Source of the DNA: Actinomyces sp. ICM47 | Lineage (GTDB): Bacteria > Actinomycetota > Actinomycetes > Actinomycetales > Actinomycetaceae | Direction of reading: 5' to 3' | Length of the DNA stretch: 28,084 nucleotides | NCBI RefSeq assembly: GCF_000278725.1 | Contig: NZ_ALCA01000041.1 | Coordinates: 1-28,084 of the forward strand | Shown: positions 1-11,128 of the stretch, one piece after another | How positions within the stretch are numbered: the first letter of the stretch is position 1 | Layout: each line of letters starts with the position of its first letter | Notes under the pieces: generated by a model | What the model was told of the DNA's origin: nothing | What the model saw: the letters and a program-made list of their open reading frames with translations, nothing else | Databases searched by the model: none | Translations under genes and position numbers: made by a program

Positions 1-133
1 GGTTACTCACGTGTTACTCACCCGTTCGCCACTCATCCAACCCAACAAAAGCCAGGTCTTCAGCGTTCGACTTGCATGTGTTAAGCACGCCGCCAGCGTT
101 CGTCCTGAGCCAGGATCAAACTCTCCGAACAAA
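1..133 (-). rRNA. rrs: 16S ribosomal RNA, 5' end (partial)
   Basis: Read on the minus strand this is the first ~130 nt of a bacterial 16S rRNA. The universal AGAGTTTGATCCTGGCTCAG (27F primer site) is the complement of 105-124, followed by GACGAACGCTGGCGGCGTGC, the variable V1 hairpin, and GGCGAACGGGTGAGTAACAC. The gene runs off the left edge, so its 3' part and any 23S/5S genes lie outside. The mature 5' end is placed about 8-10 nt upstream of AGAGTTTG by analogy with other bacteria, so the exact boundary is approximate. The V1 region looks Actinomyces/Schaalia-like, but so few bases cannot fix the genus. Confidence 0.97.
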
Positions 134-363
134 AACAAAAACGTTAAAGCCCAGAAAAACCAACCAACCAAACAAACCAGGCCAGCCACCAATCCCAACC
201 AAAAACACTCAAAAACAAAAAACAGGCATAAAAAACAAACAAACACACTATCGAGTTCACAAACAACACCCACACACCCCAACAACCAACCACAACAGGC
301 CAGCCACCAAAGCAGTGAACCACCACCACAAACCCACAAACAAGCTCACGGCGACAGGTGAAT
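134..363 (-). promoter_or_regulatory. rRNA operon leader (transcribed spacer)
   Basis: About 230 nt between the rRNA promoter and the 16S gene. The transcribed (minus) strand is almost all G and T, and no reading frame in it looks like protein. It contains the conserved actinobacterial leader element at 240-267, a boxA-like TGGGCTTTAACG (complement of 142-153), and a 15-base direct repeat, CAGGCCAGCCACCAA, at 178-192 and 296-310. The T-rich stretch just before the 16S start resembles the mycobacterial rrn leader. It probably carries antitermination and RNase processing signals. Confidence 0.7.
240..267 (-). promoter_or_regulatory. Conserved actinobacterial rrn leader antitermination/processing element
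   Basis: The minus strand reads GTTGTTTGTGAACTC then GATAGTGTGTTTG. From memory the mycobacterial rrn leader has GTTGTTTGAGAACTC then AATAGTGTGTTTG at the equivalent place, so only two bases differ over 28. In mycobacteria this block is assigned to the boxA antitermination region. The identification rests on recalled sequence similarity and position, about 105 nt before the 16S gene. Confidence 0.65.
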
Positions 364-392
364 AATCTACACACCCCCCACACCAAAGTCAA
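364..392 (-). promoter_or_regulatory. rRNA operon promoter (-35 TTGACT, 17 bp, -10 TAGATT)
   Basis: On the minus strand TTGACT (complement of 387-392) is followed after exactly 17 bases by TAGATT (complement of 364-369). This is a good sigma-70-type promoter and the best match in the spacer between tyrS and the 16S gene. Transcription would start near 357 and give a ~225 nt leader. Further rrn promoters may exist but none is as clear. Confidence 0.65.
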
Positions 393-445
393 ACCAAACC
401 ACTATGACCCCCAACACACACCCCACAAACCCCCACATTGCAAGG

Positions 446-483
446 AAAAGAGGGCATCCGAAAAATTTCGGATGCCCTCTTTT
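446..483 (-). terminator. tyrS rho-independent terminator
   Basis: Near-perfect inverted repeat AAAAGAGGGCATCCGA (446-461) / TCGGATGCCCTCTTTT (468-483) with A and T runs on its two flanks, so it could work in either direction. It lies just after the tyrS stop and before the rRNA promoter, insulating the two units. Confidence 0.9.
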
Positions 484-492
484 CACGCCTGA

Positions 493-1755
493 TCAGTGGA
501 GCTCAACGACCGCGAGATTCTTACGTCCCTTGCGAATGAGAGCCAAACCACCGGCGAGCAGATCATTCTCCCCGAAAACAGCCTCGAGGTCCTCGACCTT
601 CACGTTATTGACGGAAGCACCGCCGGAGGAAATGGTGCGGCGTGCGGCCGTCTTGCCCTTCTCAAAGCCCAGGGCGACGAGAGCGTCGGCGACGGTGGAC
701 TCGCCCAGGGTCAAAGAAGCACGGGGAAGGTCTGCGGTCGCGGCGGCCAGGGTGGCCTCGTCGAGATCACGGATGTCGCCGCCGCCCCACAGGGCCTGGG
801 TCGCAGCGAGAACACGCTCGAGCTGATCAGCACCGTGCACCAGCTCCGTGACGGAGGCAGCCAGAGCCTTCTGCGCGGCACGCTGGTGAGGACGCTCGGC
901 GACCTCGAGCGCCAGAGCTTCGATCTCCTCGCGCGACTTGAAAGTGAAGATCTTCAGGAAACGGACCACGTCCTCGTCAGCCACCTGCAGCCAGAACTGG
1001 TAGAAGGCGTAGGGGGTCATCATCTCCGGGTCGAGCCAGATAGCCCCGCCCTCAGACTTGCCGAACTTGGTGCCGTCGGCTTTGGTGATGATCGGCGTGG
1101 TCATGACGTGGGTATCAACACCCTCAACCTTACGGATTAGGTCGACGCCGCCGACCATGTTGCCCCACTGGTCGTTGCCGCCGGTTTCGAGCGTGCAGCC
1201 GTGACGACGGTAGAGTTCAAGGAAATCGTTGGCCTGGAGCACCTGGTAGGAGAACTCCGTGTAGGAGATACCCTCGTCTGACGCGATTCGACGGGCGACG
1301 ATGTCCTTGTTGAGCATGGTTCCCACGCGGAAGTATTTGCCGATAGTGCGCAGCAGGTCGATGGCGCTCATTTCCTGGGTCCAATCCAGGTTGTTCACCA
1401 TCTGCGCGGCGGCGGGCCCCTCGAAGTCGAGGAACTTCGAGATCTGCGCACGCAGGCGTTCCGCCCAGCCTCGCACAACCTCGGTGGATTGCAGCTGACG
1501 CTCGCCACTCTGACGCGGATCTCCGATCTGACCGGTCGCTCCGCCCACGAGCGCGAGCGGGCGGTGGCCCGCAAGCTGCAGGTGCCGCATGACGATCAGC
1601 TGGACGAGGTGGCCATGGTGCAGGGAGGGGGCCGTCGGGTCGTAACCGCAATAGAAGGTGACAGGTCCGGCGCTCAGGTGTGCGCGAAGCGCCTCGAGGT
1701 CGGTGTGCTGCGCGAGCAGCCCACGCCACTGCAGGTCGTCCAGAATGTCTGTCAC
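493..1755 (-). CDS. tyrS: Tyrosyl-tRNA synthetase
   Basis: Class I aminoacyl-tRNA synthetase that charges tRNA-Tyr in the cytoplasm. The 420-residue protein has the HIGH-type motif HHGH (residues 46-49) in YDPTAPSLHHGH, the tyrosine-binding GGNDQWGN (192-199), and the KMSKS-type loop KFGKS (230-234). The C-terminal ~65 residues form an S4-like RNA-binding domain with ARRTISSGGASVN. Length and layout are those of the bacterial TyrS family. The start is GTG, 8 nt after AAGGA. It lies 72 nt downstream of argH on the same strand and may be read through from it; no T-box-sized leader fits the gap. A strong terminator follows. Confidence 0.98.
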   Translation of the reverse strand: MTDILDDLQWRGLLAQHTDLEALRAHLSAGPVTFYCGYDPTAPSLHHGHLVQLIVMRHLQLAGHRPLALVGGATGQIGDPRQSGERQLQSTEVVRGWAERLRAQISKFLDFEGPAAAQMVNNLDWTQEMSAIDLLRTIGKYFRVGTMLNKDIVARRIASDEGISYTEFSYQVLQANDFLELYRRHGCTLETGGNDQWGNMVGGVDLIRKVEGVDTHVMTTPIITKADGTKFGKSEGGAIWLDPEMMTPYAFYQFWLQVADEDVVRFLKIFTFKSREEIEALALEVAERPHQRAAQKALAASVTELVHGADQLERVLAATQALWGGGDIRDLDEATLAAATADLPRASLTLGESTVADALVALGFEKGKTAARRTISSGGASVNNVKVEDLEAVFGENDLLAGGLALIRKGRKNLAVVELH

Positions 1756-1827
1756 GAAAGTTGTCCTTCCTTGCGGATTTGACGGGTTGTTGTGGTTGTA
1801 AGTGTATCGGCTTCGCAGCCAGGGGCG

Positions 1828-4657
<2,830 letters not shown>

Positions 4658-4663
4658 ACCGAC

Positions 4664-4669
4664 ACAGTA
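4664..4669 (-). promoter_or_regulatory. Putative leaderless -10 (TACTGT) of the O-antigen ligase-like gene
   Basis: TACTGT on the minus strand lies exactly 6 bases before the ATG at 4657, with no Shine-Dalgarno in between. This spacing places the transcription start at the start codon. No convincing -35 is visible; the argG terminator hairpin occupies that place. Confidence 0.45.
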
Positions 4670-4674
4670 AGCGA

Positions 4675-4704
4675 GGTGGGAGCGTCGTCGCCGACGCTCC
4701 CACC
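4675..4704 (-). terminator. Hairpin after argG
   Basis: A 13-bp inverted repeat, GGTGGGAGCGTCG (4675-4687) / CGACGCTCCCACC (4692-4704), with a 4-base loop between the argG stop and the next start. There is no T-run after it on the minus strand, so termination may be partial, leaving room for readthrough into the downstream gene. Confidence 0.6.
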
Positions 4705-4754
4705 CCTTGAAACACAACTGAAACATTCCCTGTGAGAGAACCCTCAATGAGTAC

Positions 4755-5975
4755 TCAGTACCCCATATCAACACCGAAGCGCACATCACGCGCAGCGGCC
4801 AGCTTGGACTGCAAGCCGTAGATGTCGATGAAGCCGCGCGAGGAGGACTGGTCGAAAGTATCGCCGGTCTCGTATGTCGCGAGGTTGAAGTCGTAGAGCG
4901 AGGACTCTGATCGGCGCCCATTGACGGTCGCGCGTCCGCCGTGCAGGATCATGCGGATATCGCCGGAGACATACTGCTGAGTGTGCTCGATGAAAGCGTC
5001 CATCGACTTCTTGAGTGGCGAGTACCACTGGGCCTCGTACACCAGCTCGCCCCATGTCTGCTCGAGCTGACGCTTGTAGCGGTGCTGCATGCGTTCGAGG
5101 GTGACGGCCTCGAGGGCCTGGTGGGCCTCGATGAGCGCGACGGCTCCTGGGGCCTCGTAAATTTCGCGCGACTTGATGCCGACGAGGCGGTCCTCAACCA
5201 TGTCGATGCGGCCGATGCCCTGGAGGCCGGCGCGACGGTTCATTTCCTGGATAGCCTCAAGCGGGGTGACGGGACGTCCGTCGATAGCGACAGGGATACC
5301 CTTGTCGAAGGTGATGACGACTTCGTCCGGCAGCGGCGGGTAGGTGGGGTCGTCGGTGTAGTTGTAGACATCCTTGGTGGGGGCATTCCACAGGTCTTCG
5401 AGGAAGCCGGTTTCGATGGCGCGACCCCACACGTTCTGGTCAATCGAGAAGGGGTTGTGCTTCGTCGTTTCGATCGGCAGGTTGCGCTTCTCGGCGTACT
5501 CGATGGCAACGTCGCGGGTCAGGGCAAGATCGCGCACCGGGGAGATGCAGTCCATGTCGGGGGCCATCGAAGTGATGGAGACCTCGAAGCGGACCTGGTC
5601 GTTACCCTTGCCGGTGCAGCCGTGGGCGACGGTGGTGGCACCGAATTCGCGGGCGGCCTTGACCAGGTGCTTGGTGATGACGGGGCGCGACAGCGCGGAA
5701 ACGAGCGGGTACTTGCCTTCGTAGAGCGCGTTGGCCTTCAGGGCCGGCATGCAGTATTCGCTTGCAAATTCGTCGCGGGCGTCGGCGACGTAAGCCTCGA
5801 CAGCTCCACAGTCGAGCGCGCGCTGGCGGATGACCTCGAGGTCCTCGCCGCCCTGGCCGACGTCGACGGCGACGGCCACGACTTCGCGGCCGGTCTGCTC
5901 TCCGATCCATCCGATGGCGACAGAGGTGTCCAGGCCGCCTGAATAGGCCAGAACAACGCGATCTTTGCTCGACAT
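4755..5975 (-). CDS. argG: Argininosuccinate synthase
   Basis: Penultimate step of arginine synthesis: ATP-dependent joining of citrulline and aspartate to argininosuccinate, cytoplasmic. The 406-residue protein begins [20 protein letters not shown], where AYSGGLDTS is the PP-loop ATP-binding motif. It also has [14 protein letters not shown] and the [15 protein letters not shown] block typical of ArgG. The start is set at the ATG 6 bases after GGAAGGA; an in-frame ATG five codons upstream overlaps that ribosome site and is unlikely. The repressor gene argR ends 63 nt upstream on the same strand, so the two are probably co-transcribed. Confidence 0.98.
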   Translation of the reverse strand: MSSKDRVVLAYSGGLDTSVAIGWIGEQTGREVVAVAVDVGQGGEDLEVIRQRALDCGAVEAYVADARDEFASEYCMPALKANALYEGKYPLVSALSRPVITKHLVKAAREFGATTVAHGCTGKGNDQVRFEVSITSMAPDMDCISPVRDLALTRDVAIEYAEKRNLPIETTKHNPFSIDQNVWGRAIETGFLEDLWNAPTKDVYNYTDDPTYPPLPDEVVITFDKGIPVAIDGRPVTPLEAIQEMNRRAGLQGIGRIDMVEDRLVGIKSREIYEAPGAVALIEAHQALEAVTLERMQHRYKRQLEQTWGELVYEAQWYSPLKKSMDAFIEHTQQYVSGDIRMILHGGRATVNGRRSESSLYDFNLATYETGDTFDQSSSRGFIDIYGLQSKLAAARDVRFGVDMGY

Positions 5976-6038
5976 GTGGATTCCTTCCAAATGGGGTTTC
6001 GTAGGTTCGTGTGCCCGCTCGTCGGGACGAGGCCGGGG

Positions 6039-6554
6039 CTAGTTGTCGGGGAGCGCAGCGGGTTCCGCGAGGGCGAGGAGCATGCGTTCGATTGCGCTCG
6101 CGTCCTCACTCGAGCGACAGATCACGAGGATCGTGTCGTCGCCTGCGATCGTTCCGGCAATCTCGTCGCGCCGCACGGCGTCAATGGAGGAGGCGAGGAG
6201 GTTCGCGGCTCCGACCTGCGTGCGCAATACAAGCTGGTTATCGACCTTCACGGAGGTGACGAGCAGGAGCTGACACCAGCGGGCGAGACGAACATTGGCC
6301 GCTTCAGCGTCGTGGGTCGCACCTCCGTCATGGTCGGGCACGGTGTAGATGAGCACGCCCGAGGCGTTGCGCACCTTGGTGGCCCGCAGGTCCATGAGGT
6401 CGCGTGAGAGTGTCGTCTGGGTAACGTCGATGCCCCGCTCGGCCAGGCGGGATCGAAGGGCTTCCTGGCTGCCGATTGACTCGGAGGCGAGGAGGTCGCG
6501 GATCATTTCATGCCTGGCACTCTTGGTGCTGGGGAACGCTGCTGCTGGACTCAT
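6039..6554 (-). CDS. argR: Arginine repressor ArgR
   Basis: Hexameric arginine-dependent transcription repressor of the arginine pathway. The N-terminal winged helix-turn-helix covers roughly residues 12-75, with TQTTLSRDLMDLRATKVRN as recognition region. The C-terminal arginine-binding/oligomerisation domain holds the signature GTIAGDDTILVICRS near residues 140-153. Length is 171 residues from the ATG at 6554, normal for the family. An ATG two codons earlier (6560) is possible, but 6554 lies 7 bases after a perfect TATAAT, and neither has a Shine-Dalgarno, suggesting a leaderless message. Operator-like repeats overlap this promoter, so autoregulation is likely. argG follows 63 nt downstream. 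Confidence 0.96.
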   Translation of the reverse strand: MSPAAAFPSTKSARHEMIRDLLASESIGSQEALRSRLAERGIDVTQTTLSRDLMDLRATKVRNASGVLIYTVPDHDGGATHDAEAANVRLARWCQLLLVTSVKVDNQLVLRTQVGAANLLASSIDAVRRDEIAGTIAGDDTILVICRSSEDASAIERMLLALAEPAALPDN

Positions 6555-6580
6555 ATGCATGATTATACATTCATATGCAT
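6551..6580. promoter_or_regulatory. Putative ARG boxes (ArgR operator)
   Basis: The decamer TCATATGCAT occurs twice, at 6551-6560 and 6571-6580, 20 bp or about two helical turns apart. On the minus strand TGTATAATCATGCA (6556-6569) and TGCATATGAATGTA (6566-6579) both fit the 5-4-5 layout of ArgR half-sites (TGNAT-N4-ATNCA). The block covers the -10 and the start codon of argR, ideal for repression of argR and the downstream argG. Confidence 0.6.
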
Positions 6581-6592
6581 ATTAGTGTGCAA
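6562..6592 (-). promoter_or_regulatory. argR promoter (TTGCAC, 19 bp, TATAAT), leaderless
   Basis: On the minus strand a perfect TATAAT (complement of 6562-6567) is preceded by TTGCAC (complement of 6587-6592) at a long 19-bp spacing. The predicted transcription start, 7 bases after TATAAT, coincides with the ATG at 6554. Confidence 0.55.
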
Positions 6593-6619
6593 GCGGGTGA
6601 GTCGCGTCGCTCACCCGCT
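6592..6619 (-). terminator. Hairpin after the flavodoxin-like gene
   Basis: Inverted repeat AGCGGGTGAG (6592-6601) / CTCACCCGCT (6610-6619) with an 8-base loop, 16 nt beyond the stop codon. There is no T-run. It touches the argR -35 region, so it may separate the two units. Confidence 0.5.
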
Positions 6620-6634
6620 CAGCACCTGACAGCG

Positions 6635-7123
6635 TCAGCCCTGCAGAGCCTCGACAATCTTGTCAGCCCACTGATCAACGGCGTCCCAGTCACGGAAGTC
6701 ACCCTCGACAACGCCGGCCAAACGCGCGACGGAACGCTCACGCAGGGACAGCAGAGAGGGCTTGTAACGGCCCGGGAAAGTATGCAGCTCGCGGCAGCGC
6801 ACGTGTGTGAGCAGCGGGCCGACGCGCGTGCCATCCTGCTCCGAGTGCTTGGGAACGCCATTCATGCCAACAGAGAAGGCCCACACCTGTCCGACGGGCA
6901 GATCGTCCTTGAAGCGCTCCATGAAGTCGTGCGCCTCGGGCATCCACTGGAGAATGTAGACAGCCGAGCCAACAATCACGGCGTCATATCCCTCGACGGA
7001 GGTCACATCGGCCGGCGCAAGACGGTCGACAGTGATGCCACTCGCTTCAATGCGCTTGGCAATGGCGTCGGCGACCTCATCCGTCGCCCCGTGCTTTGAT
7101 GCTGCAGTTACAAGGATGTGCAT
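6635..7123 (-). CDS. Flavodoxin-domain protein (HemG/Flavodoxin_5-like)
   Basis: A 162-residue soluble protein with a flavodoxin fold. The N-terminal MHILVTAASKHGATDEVADA matches the phosphate-binding loop (T-x-S-x-x-G-x-T/S) that holds FMN. It then has DAVIVGSAVYILQW, the second strand-loop contacting the flavin, as in menaquinone-dependent protoporphyrinogen oxidase HemG and related flavodoxins. C-terminal WDAVDQWADKIVEAL fits the last helix. The exact electron partner is unknown; no haem genes are adjacent, so HemG activity should not be assumed. The start ATG lies 6 bases after TAGTAT with no Shine-Dalgarno, a leaderless arrangement. It stands as its own unit between the pheT and argR units. 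Confidence 0.85.
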   Translation of the reverse strand: MHILVTAASKHGATDEVADAIAKRIEASGITVDRLAPADVTSVEGYDAVIVGSAVYILQWMPEAHDFMERFKDDLPVGQVWAFSVGMNGVPKHSEQDGTRVGPLLTHVRCRELHTFPGRYKPSLLSLRERSVARLAGVVEGDFRDWDAVDQWADKIVEALQG

Positions 7124-7129
7124 AGGCCC

Positions 7130-7135
7130 ATACTA
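7130..7135 (-). promoter_or_regulatory. Putative leaderless -10 (TAGTAT) of the flavodoxin-like gene
   Basis: TAGTAT on the minus strand is followed by six bases (GGGCCT) and then the ATG at 7123. No Shine-Dalgarno and no clear -35 are seen; the pheT terminator lies directly upstream. Confidence 0.45.
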
Positions 7136-7141
7136 AAGCGA

Positions 7142-7210
7142 AGACCGGTCGAATCTGCGGGTGCAACGCCCCAAATGAGTGGGGCACCACACGTGAGATT
7201 CAACCGGCCT
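7142..7210 (-). terminator. pheT terminator, compound hairpin
   Basis: Outer arms AGACCGGTCGAATCT (7142-7156) and AGATTCAACCGGCCT (7196-7210) pair over 15 bases with two imperfect positions. They enclose an inner GCCCC/GGGGC hairpin (7168-7172 and 7181-7185). On the minus strand it follows the pheT stop by 13 nt and ends in TTCGCTTTAG. The outer arms suit a bidirectional or structured terminator. Confidence 0.65.
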
Positions 7211-7223
7211 TCTGCTGAGTATG

Positions 7224-9872
7224 TCAGGCGCGCAGCGAGGCTCCGAGGACCTTGGCAGCCTTCGTGACCACCTGCTTGCGGACGGCCTCGGATTCCTTGG
7301 CAGTCAGCGTGTGGTCGGCGGCGCGCAGGCGCAGCGCGAAGGCGAGCGAACGGTAACCCTCGGGCACCTGGTCTCCCTCGTAAATGTCGAAGAGGGTGAC
7401 GGACTCGGCGAGCGGGCCAGCCCCCTGGCGCACGATCTGCTCGACGCGTGCAGCCGGGATGTCGGAGGGCACCACGAGCGCGATGTCTTCCTTGGCCAGC
7501 GGGAACGTCGAGACGCCCTTGACCTGGATCGGATCGGCGCTCATGTGCGCGATCAGCGCGTCCATGTCAATCTCAAAGGCGCAGGAGCGAGCGGGCAGGC
7601 CGAAGGCACGGCAGGTCGCCGGCGAAAGCTCGCCGGCGAGCGCCACGTCCACCAGGTCGCGACCGGCGCGCACGAACACGCGAGCGACGCGGCCAGGGTG
7701 GAAGGGGGCCACGTCCGCGGGATCGCTAGCGGGAGCGGGCATCGGGGCACCCTTGTGCGCGGGAACGTGGTCCATCCACGCGCGGGTCACCTCGACGCGC
7801 ACGCCCAGATCCGAGGCGACACGACGCACGTACTCGAGGGCGTCAGCCCAGTCGTAGGCGCGCGGATTCGACACGACACCTGCGGCCTCGGCCGCGCCGG
7901 TCAGGACGCCGCCGATATGCCAGGGCTGGGCGGGAATACCTGCCTCCAGCGCGGCGAGCACCTCGTCGGAGGGCCTCTCCTGCGCGCCGGGAAGCGGCGC
8001 GGGGACAGTGCCGTGGGGACGGGCAACCTTGGCGATCTCGAAGACGGCGACATCCGCATTGGAGCGCGAGACGTTGCGGCCAGCGACGTCGAGGAGCGTG
8101 TCGAGCACCGAGGTGCGCAGCCACGGGGAATCGTCCGCCATCGGGTTGCGCAGGCGCAGGGCCTCGCGGCGCGGATCATCTGCGGGGATACCCTGGCGAT
8201 CCCACGTATCGGACACGAAGGGGTAGGACTCGACCTCGACGAGGCCGCCGTCGGCCAGTGCAGCGGCGGCCAGACGGCGTGCCTTCTGCGCTGTTGTCAG
8301 ACCATGGCCCGCCGGGGCGGTCGGCATGACAACGGGAATGTTGTCGTAGCCGTCGAGGCGTGCGACTTCTTCGACCAGGTCGGCAGGCAGCGTCAGATCG
8401 GGACGCCACGAGGGGGCGGTCACCGTGAAGACGTCATTCACCGGACCTTCGACGAGGCAGCCGACCGTCGTCAGCAGCTCAGCGATACGCTCGGGGCTGT
8501 GAGCGACGCCGGTAAGACGCTGGGCCTCACCCACGGGCAGCGAAATGACGGTCGCGTCGGCGCGCTGATCCACGTCGGTGACACCCTCATCGACGGTGCC
8601 ACCGCCGTATTCAATGAGGAGCTCGACAGCACGCTGGGCAGCCACCGCAGGAAGCTGCGGGTCGGTGCCACGCTCGAAGCGCTTGGAGGATTCGGAATGC
8701 AGCTTGTGACGGCGGGCGCTGCGCGCGATAGACACCGAGTCAAAGTGGGCGGCCTCGAACAGGATGTCCGTGGTTCCCTCCTCCACCTCGGAGTAGGCAC
8801 CGCCCATGACACCAGCGATACCGATGATGCGAGAACCCTCACCCTGGGGCGAGTCGGTGATGAGCAGGTCCTGTTCATCCAGCTCGCGCTTCTCATCGTC
8901 CAGGGTCACGAGCGATTCACCTGCGCGTGCGCGACGCACGACGATCGGCGCGGCCAGCGCGCCCAGGTCGTAGGCGTGCATCGGCTGGCCCAGGTCCAGC
9001 ATGACGTAGTTCGTGATGTCGACGGGCAGCGACAGGGAACGCATACCGGCGGCCTCGAGGCGCTCGACCATCCATCGCGGGGTCGGCGCGGCGGGGTTCG
9101 TGCCGCGAACGATGCGCGCGACAAAGCGGTCAACGCCCTCGCGGCCGCGGATCGGCGCGTCGTCAGCAAAGACCACGGGGAAGCCGTCGGCGTTGGCTGC
9201 GGGCGGCTCAGCCGCGATAACACCCGGCAGACCCGGGTCACGGAAGGCTGCGCCCGTCGAGTGAGAGTACTCGCGCGCGATGCCGCGCATCGAGAAGCAG
9301 TAGCCGCGGTCCGGGGTCACGTTGATCTCGAGGACTTCCTCGCCCAGACCCAGCCAGGACACGATGTCTGTGCCGACGGCGGGGATCTCGCGGTCCGGGA
9401 AGTACTTGGGCAGCACGATGATGCCGTCGTGGTCCTCCCCCAGACCCAGCTCACGTGCGGAGCAGATCATGCCGTCAGAGATGTGACCGTAGGTCTTACG
9501 CGCGGCGATCTGGAAGTCACCCGGTAGCACGGCACCCGGCAGCGAGACGACCACCAGGTCGTCGACGTCGAAGTTGTGCGCACCGCAGATGATGCCACGG
9601 CTCGGCAGCTCCGAGGGTTCCTTGCCCGTGCCGGGGGCATCGTTGTACTCGCCCACGTCCACGCGGCAGTAATTGACGACCTTGCCGTTCGAGGCGGTCT
9701 CCTCCACGCGCGTCAGGACGCGGCCCACGACGAGGGGGCCGATGACGCGGGCGGGGTGGATTTCTTCTTCCTCGAGGCCGACCTTGACCAGGGCGGCGGC
9801 CAGCGCCTCTGCGTCGGTGCCGTCAACGACGTCGACGTGGTCGGCCAGCCAGCTCAGCGGAACCATAGGCAT
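7224..9872 (-). CDS. pheT: Phenylalanyl-tRNA synthetase beta subunit
   Basis: Large subunit of the alpha2-beta2 phenylalanyl-tRNA synthetase, cytoplasmic; it binds tRNA and edits mischarged tyrosine. The 882-residue protein starts MPMVPLSWLADHVDV. An EMAP-II-like tRNA-binding domain follows (about residues 40-160, with GKVVNYCRVDVG and SDGMICSARELGLGED), then the B3/B4 editing domain, the B5 domain (about 410-485), and the catalytic-like core. A C-terminal ferredoxin-fold anticodon-binding domain covers about the last 95 residues (FPLAKEDIALVVP onwards). The ATG chosen lies 8 bases after GGAAGGGG and just one base after the pheS stop, so the two subunits are translated from one message. A start six codons upstream overlaps pheS and is less likely. 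Confidence 0.98.
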   Translation of the reverse strand: MPMVPLSWLADHVDVVDGTDAEALAAALVKVGLEEEEIHPARVIGPLVVGRVLTRVEETASNGKVVNYCRVDVGEYNDAPGTGKEPSELPSRGIICGAHNFDVDDLVVVSLPGAVLPGDFQIAARKTYGHISDGMICSARELGLGEDHDGIIVLPKYFPDREIPAVGTDIVSWLGLGEEVLEINVTPDRGYCFSMRGIAREYSHSTGAAFRDPGLPGVIAAEPPAANADGFPVVFADDAPIRGREGVDRFVARIVRGTNPAAPTPRWMVERLEAAGMRSLSLPVDITNYVMLDLGQPMHAYDLGALAAPIVVRRARAGESLVTLDDEKRELDEQDLLITDSPQGEGSRIIGIAGVMGGAYSEVEEGTTDILFEAAHFDSVSIARSARRHKLHSESSKRFERGTDPQLPAVAAQRAVELLIEYGGGTVDEGVTDVDQRADATVISLPVGEAQRLTGVAHSPERIAELLTTVGCLVEGPVNDVFTVTAPSWRPDLTLPADLVEEVARLDGYDNIPVVMPTAPAGHGLTTAQKARRLAAAALADGGLVEVESYPFVSDTWDRQGIPADDPRREALRLRNPMADDSPWLRTSVLDTLLDVAGRNVSRSNADVAVFEIAKVARPHGTVPAPLPGAQERPSDEVLAALEAGIPAQPWHIGGVLTGAAEAAGVVSNPRAYDWADALEYVRRVASDLGVRVEVTRAWMDHVPAHKGAPMPAPASDPADVAPFHPGRVARVFVRAGRDLVDVALAGELSPATCRAFGLPARSCAFEIDMDALIAHMSADPIQVKGVSTFPLAKEDIALVVPSDIPAARVEQIVRQGAGPLAESVTLFDIYEGDQVPEGYRSLAFALRLRAADHTLTAKESEAVRKQVVTKAAKVLGASLRA

Positions 9873-9873
9873 G

Positions 9874-10980
<1,107 letters not shown>

Positions 10981-11022
10981 CTACTGGGGGCATTACTGCG
11001 CGCATCACGCGCACCGCATTCC

Positions 11023-11028
11023 ATCTTA
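11023..11028 (-). promoter_or_regulatory. Possible pheST -10 (TAAGAT)
   Basis: GGGTAAGAT on the minus strand would place the transcript start near 11016, with a leader of about 57 nt ending in the pheS ribosome site. The -35 (AGCTGT at 17 bp) is poor, so this is tentative. Confidence 0.3.
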
Positions 11029-11128
11029 CCCGTTCGCACATCCTCACAGCTCACCGGGTTCGCCACCGCGCTACCCTGGGAGGCGTGAACGCGCGCGAGC
11101 GCACCCGTCGTCTCCAGACAGGAAATCC

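Noticed and set aside
134..363. Repetitive CA/AC-rich tract suggesting a CRISPR or satellite
   Set aside because: Repeats are irregular and short; position, promoter and conserved element show it to be the rRNA leader.
4941..5942. Long plus-strand open frame opposite argG
   Set aside because: Antisense shadow; argG is complete with all signature motifs.
6635..7123. Naming the flavodoxin-like gene hemG
   Set aside because: The fold motif fits several flavodoxin subfamilies, and there is no haem gene context to justify a specific symbol.
7221..9527. A long open frame on the plus strand opposite pheT
   Set aside because: It lies wholly antisense to a well-supported pheT. Its composition (Gly, Arg, His, Asp rich) is that of the complementary frame of G+C-rich coding DNA, and it has no family motif.
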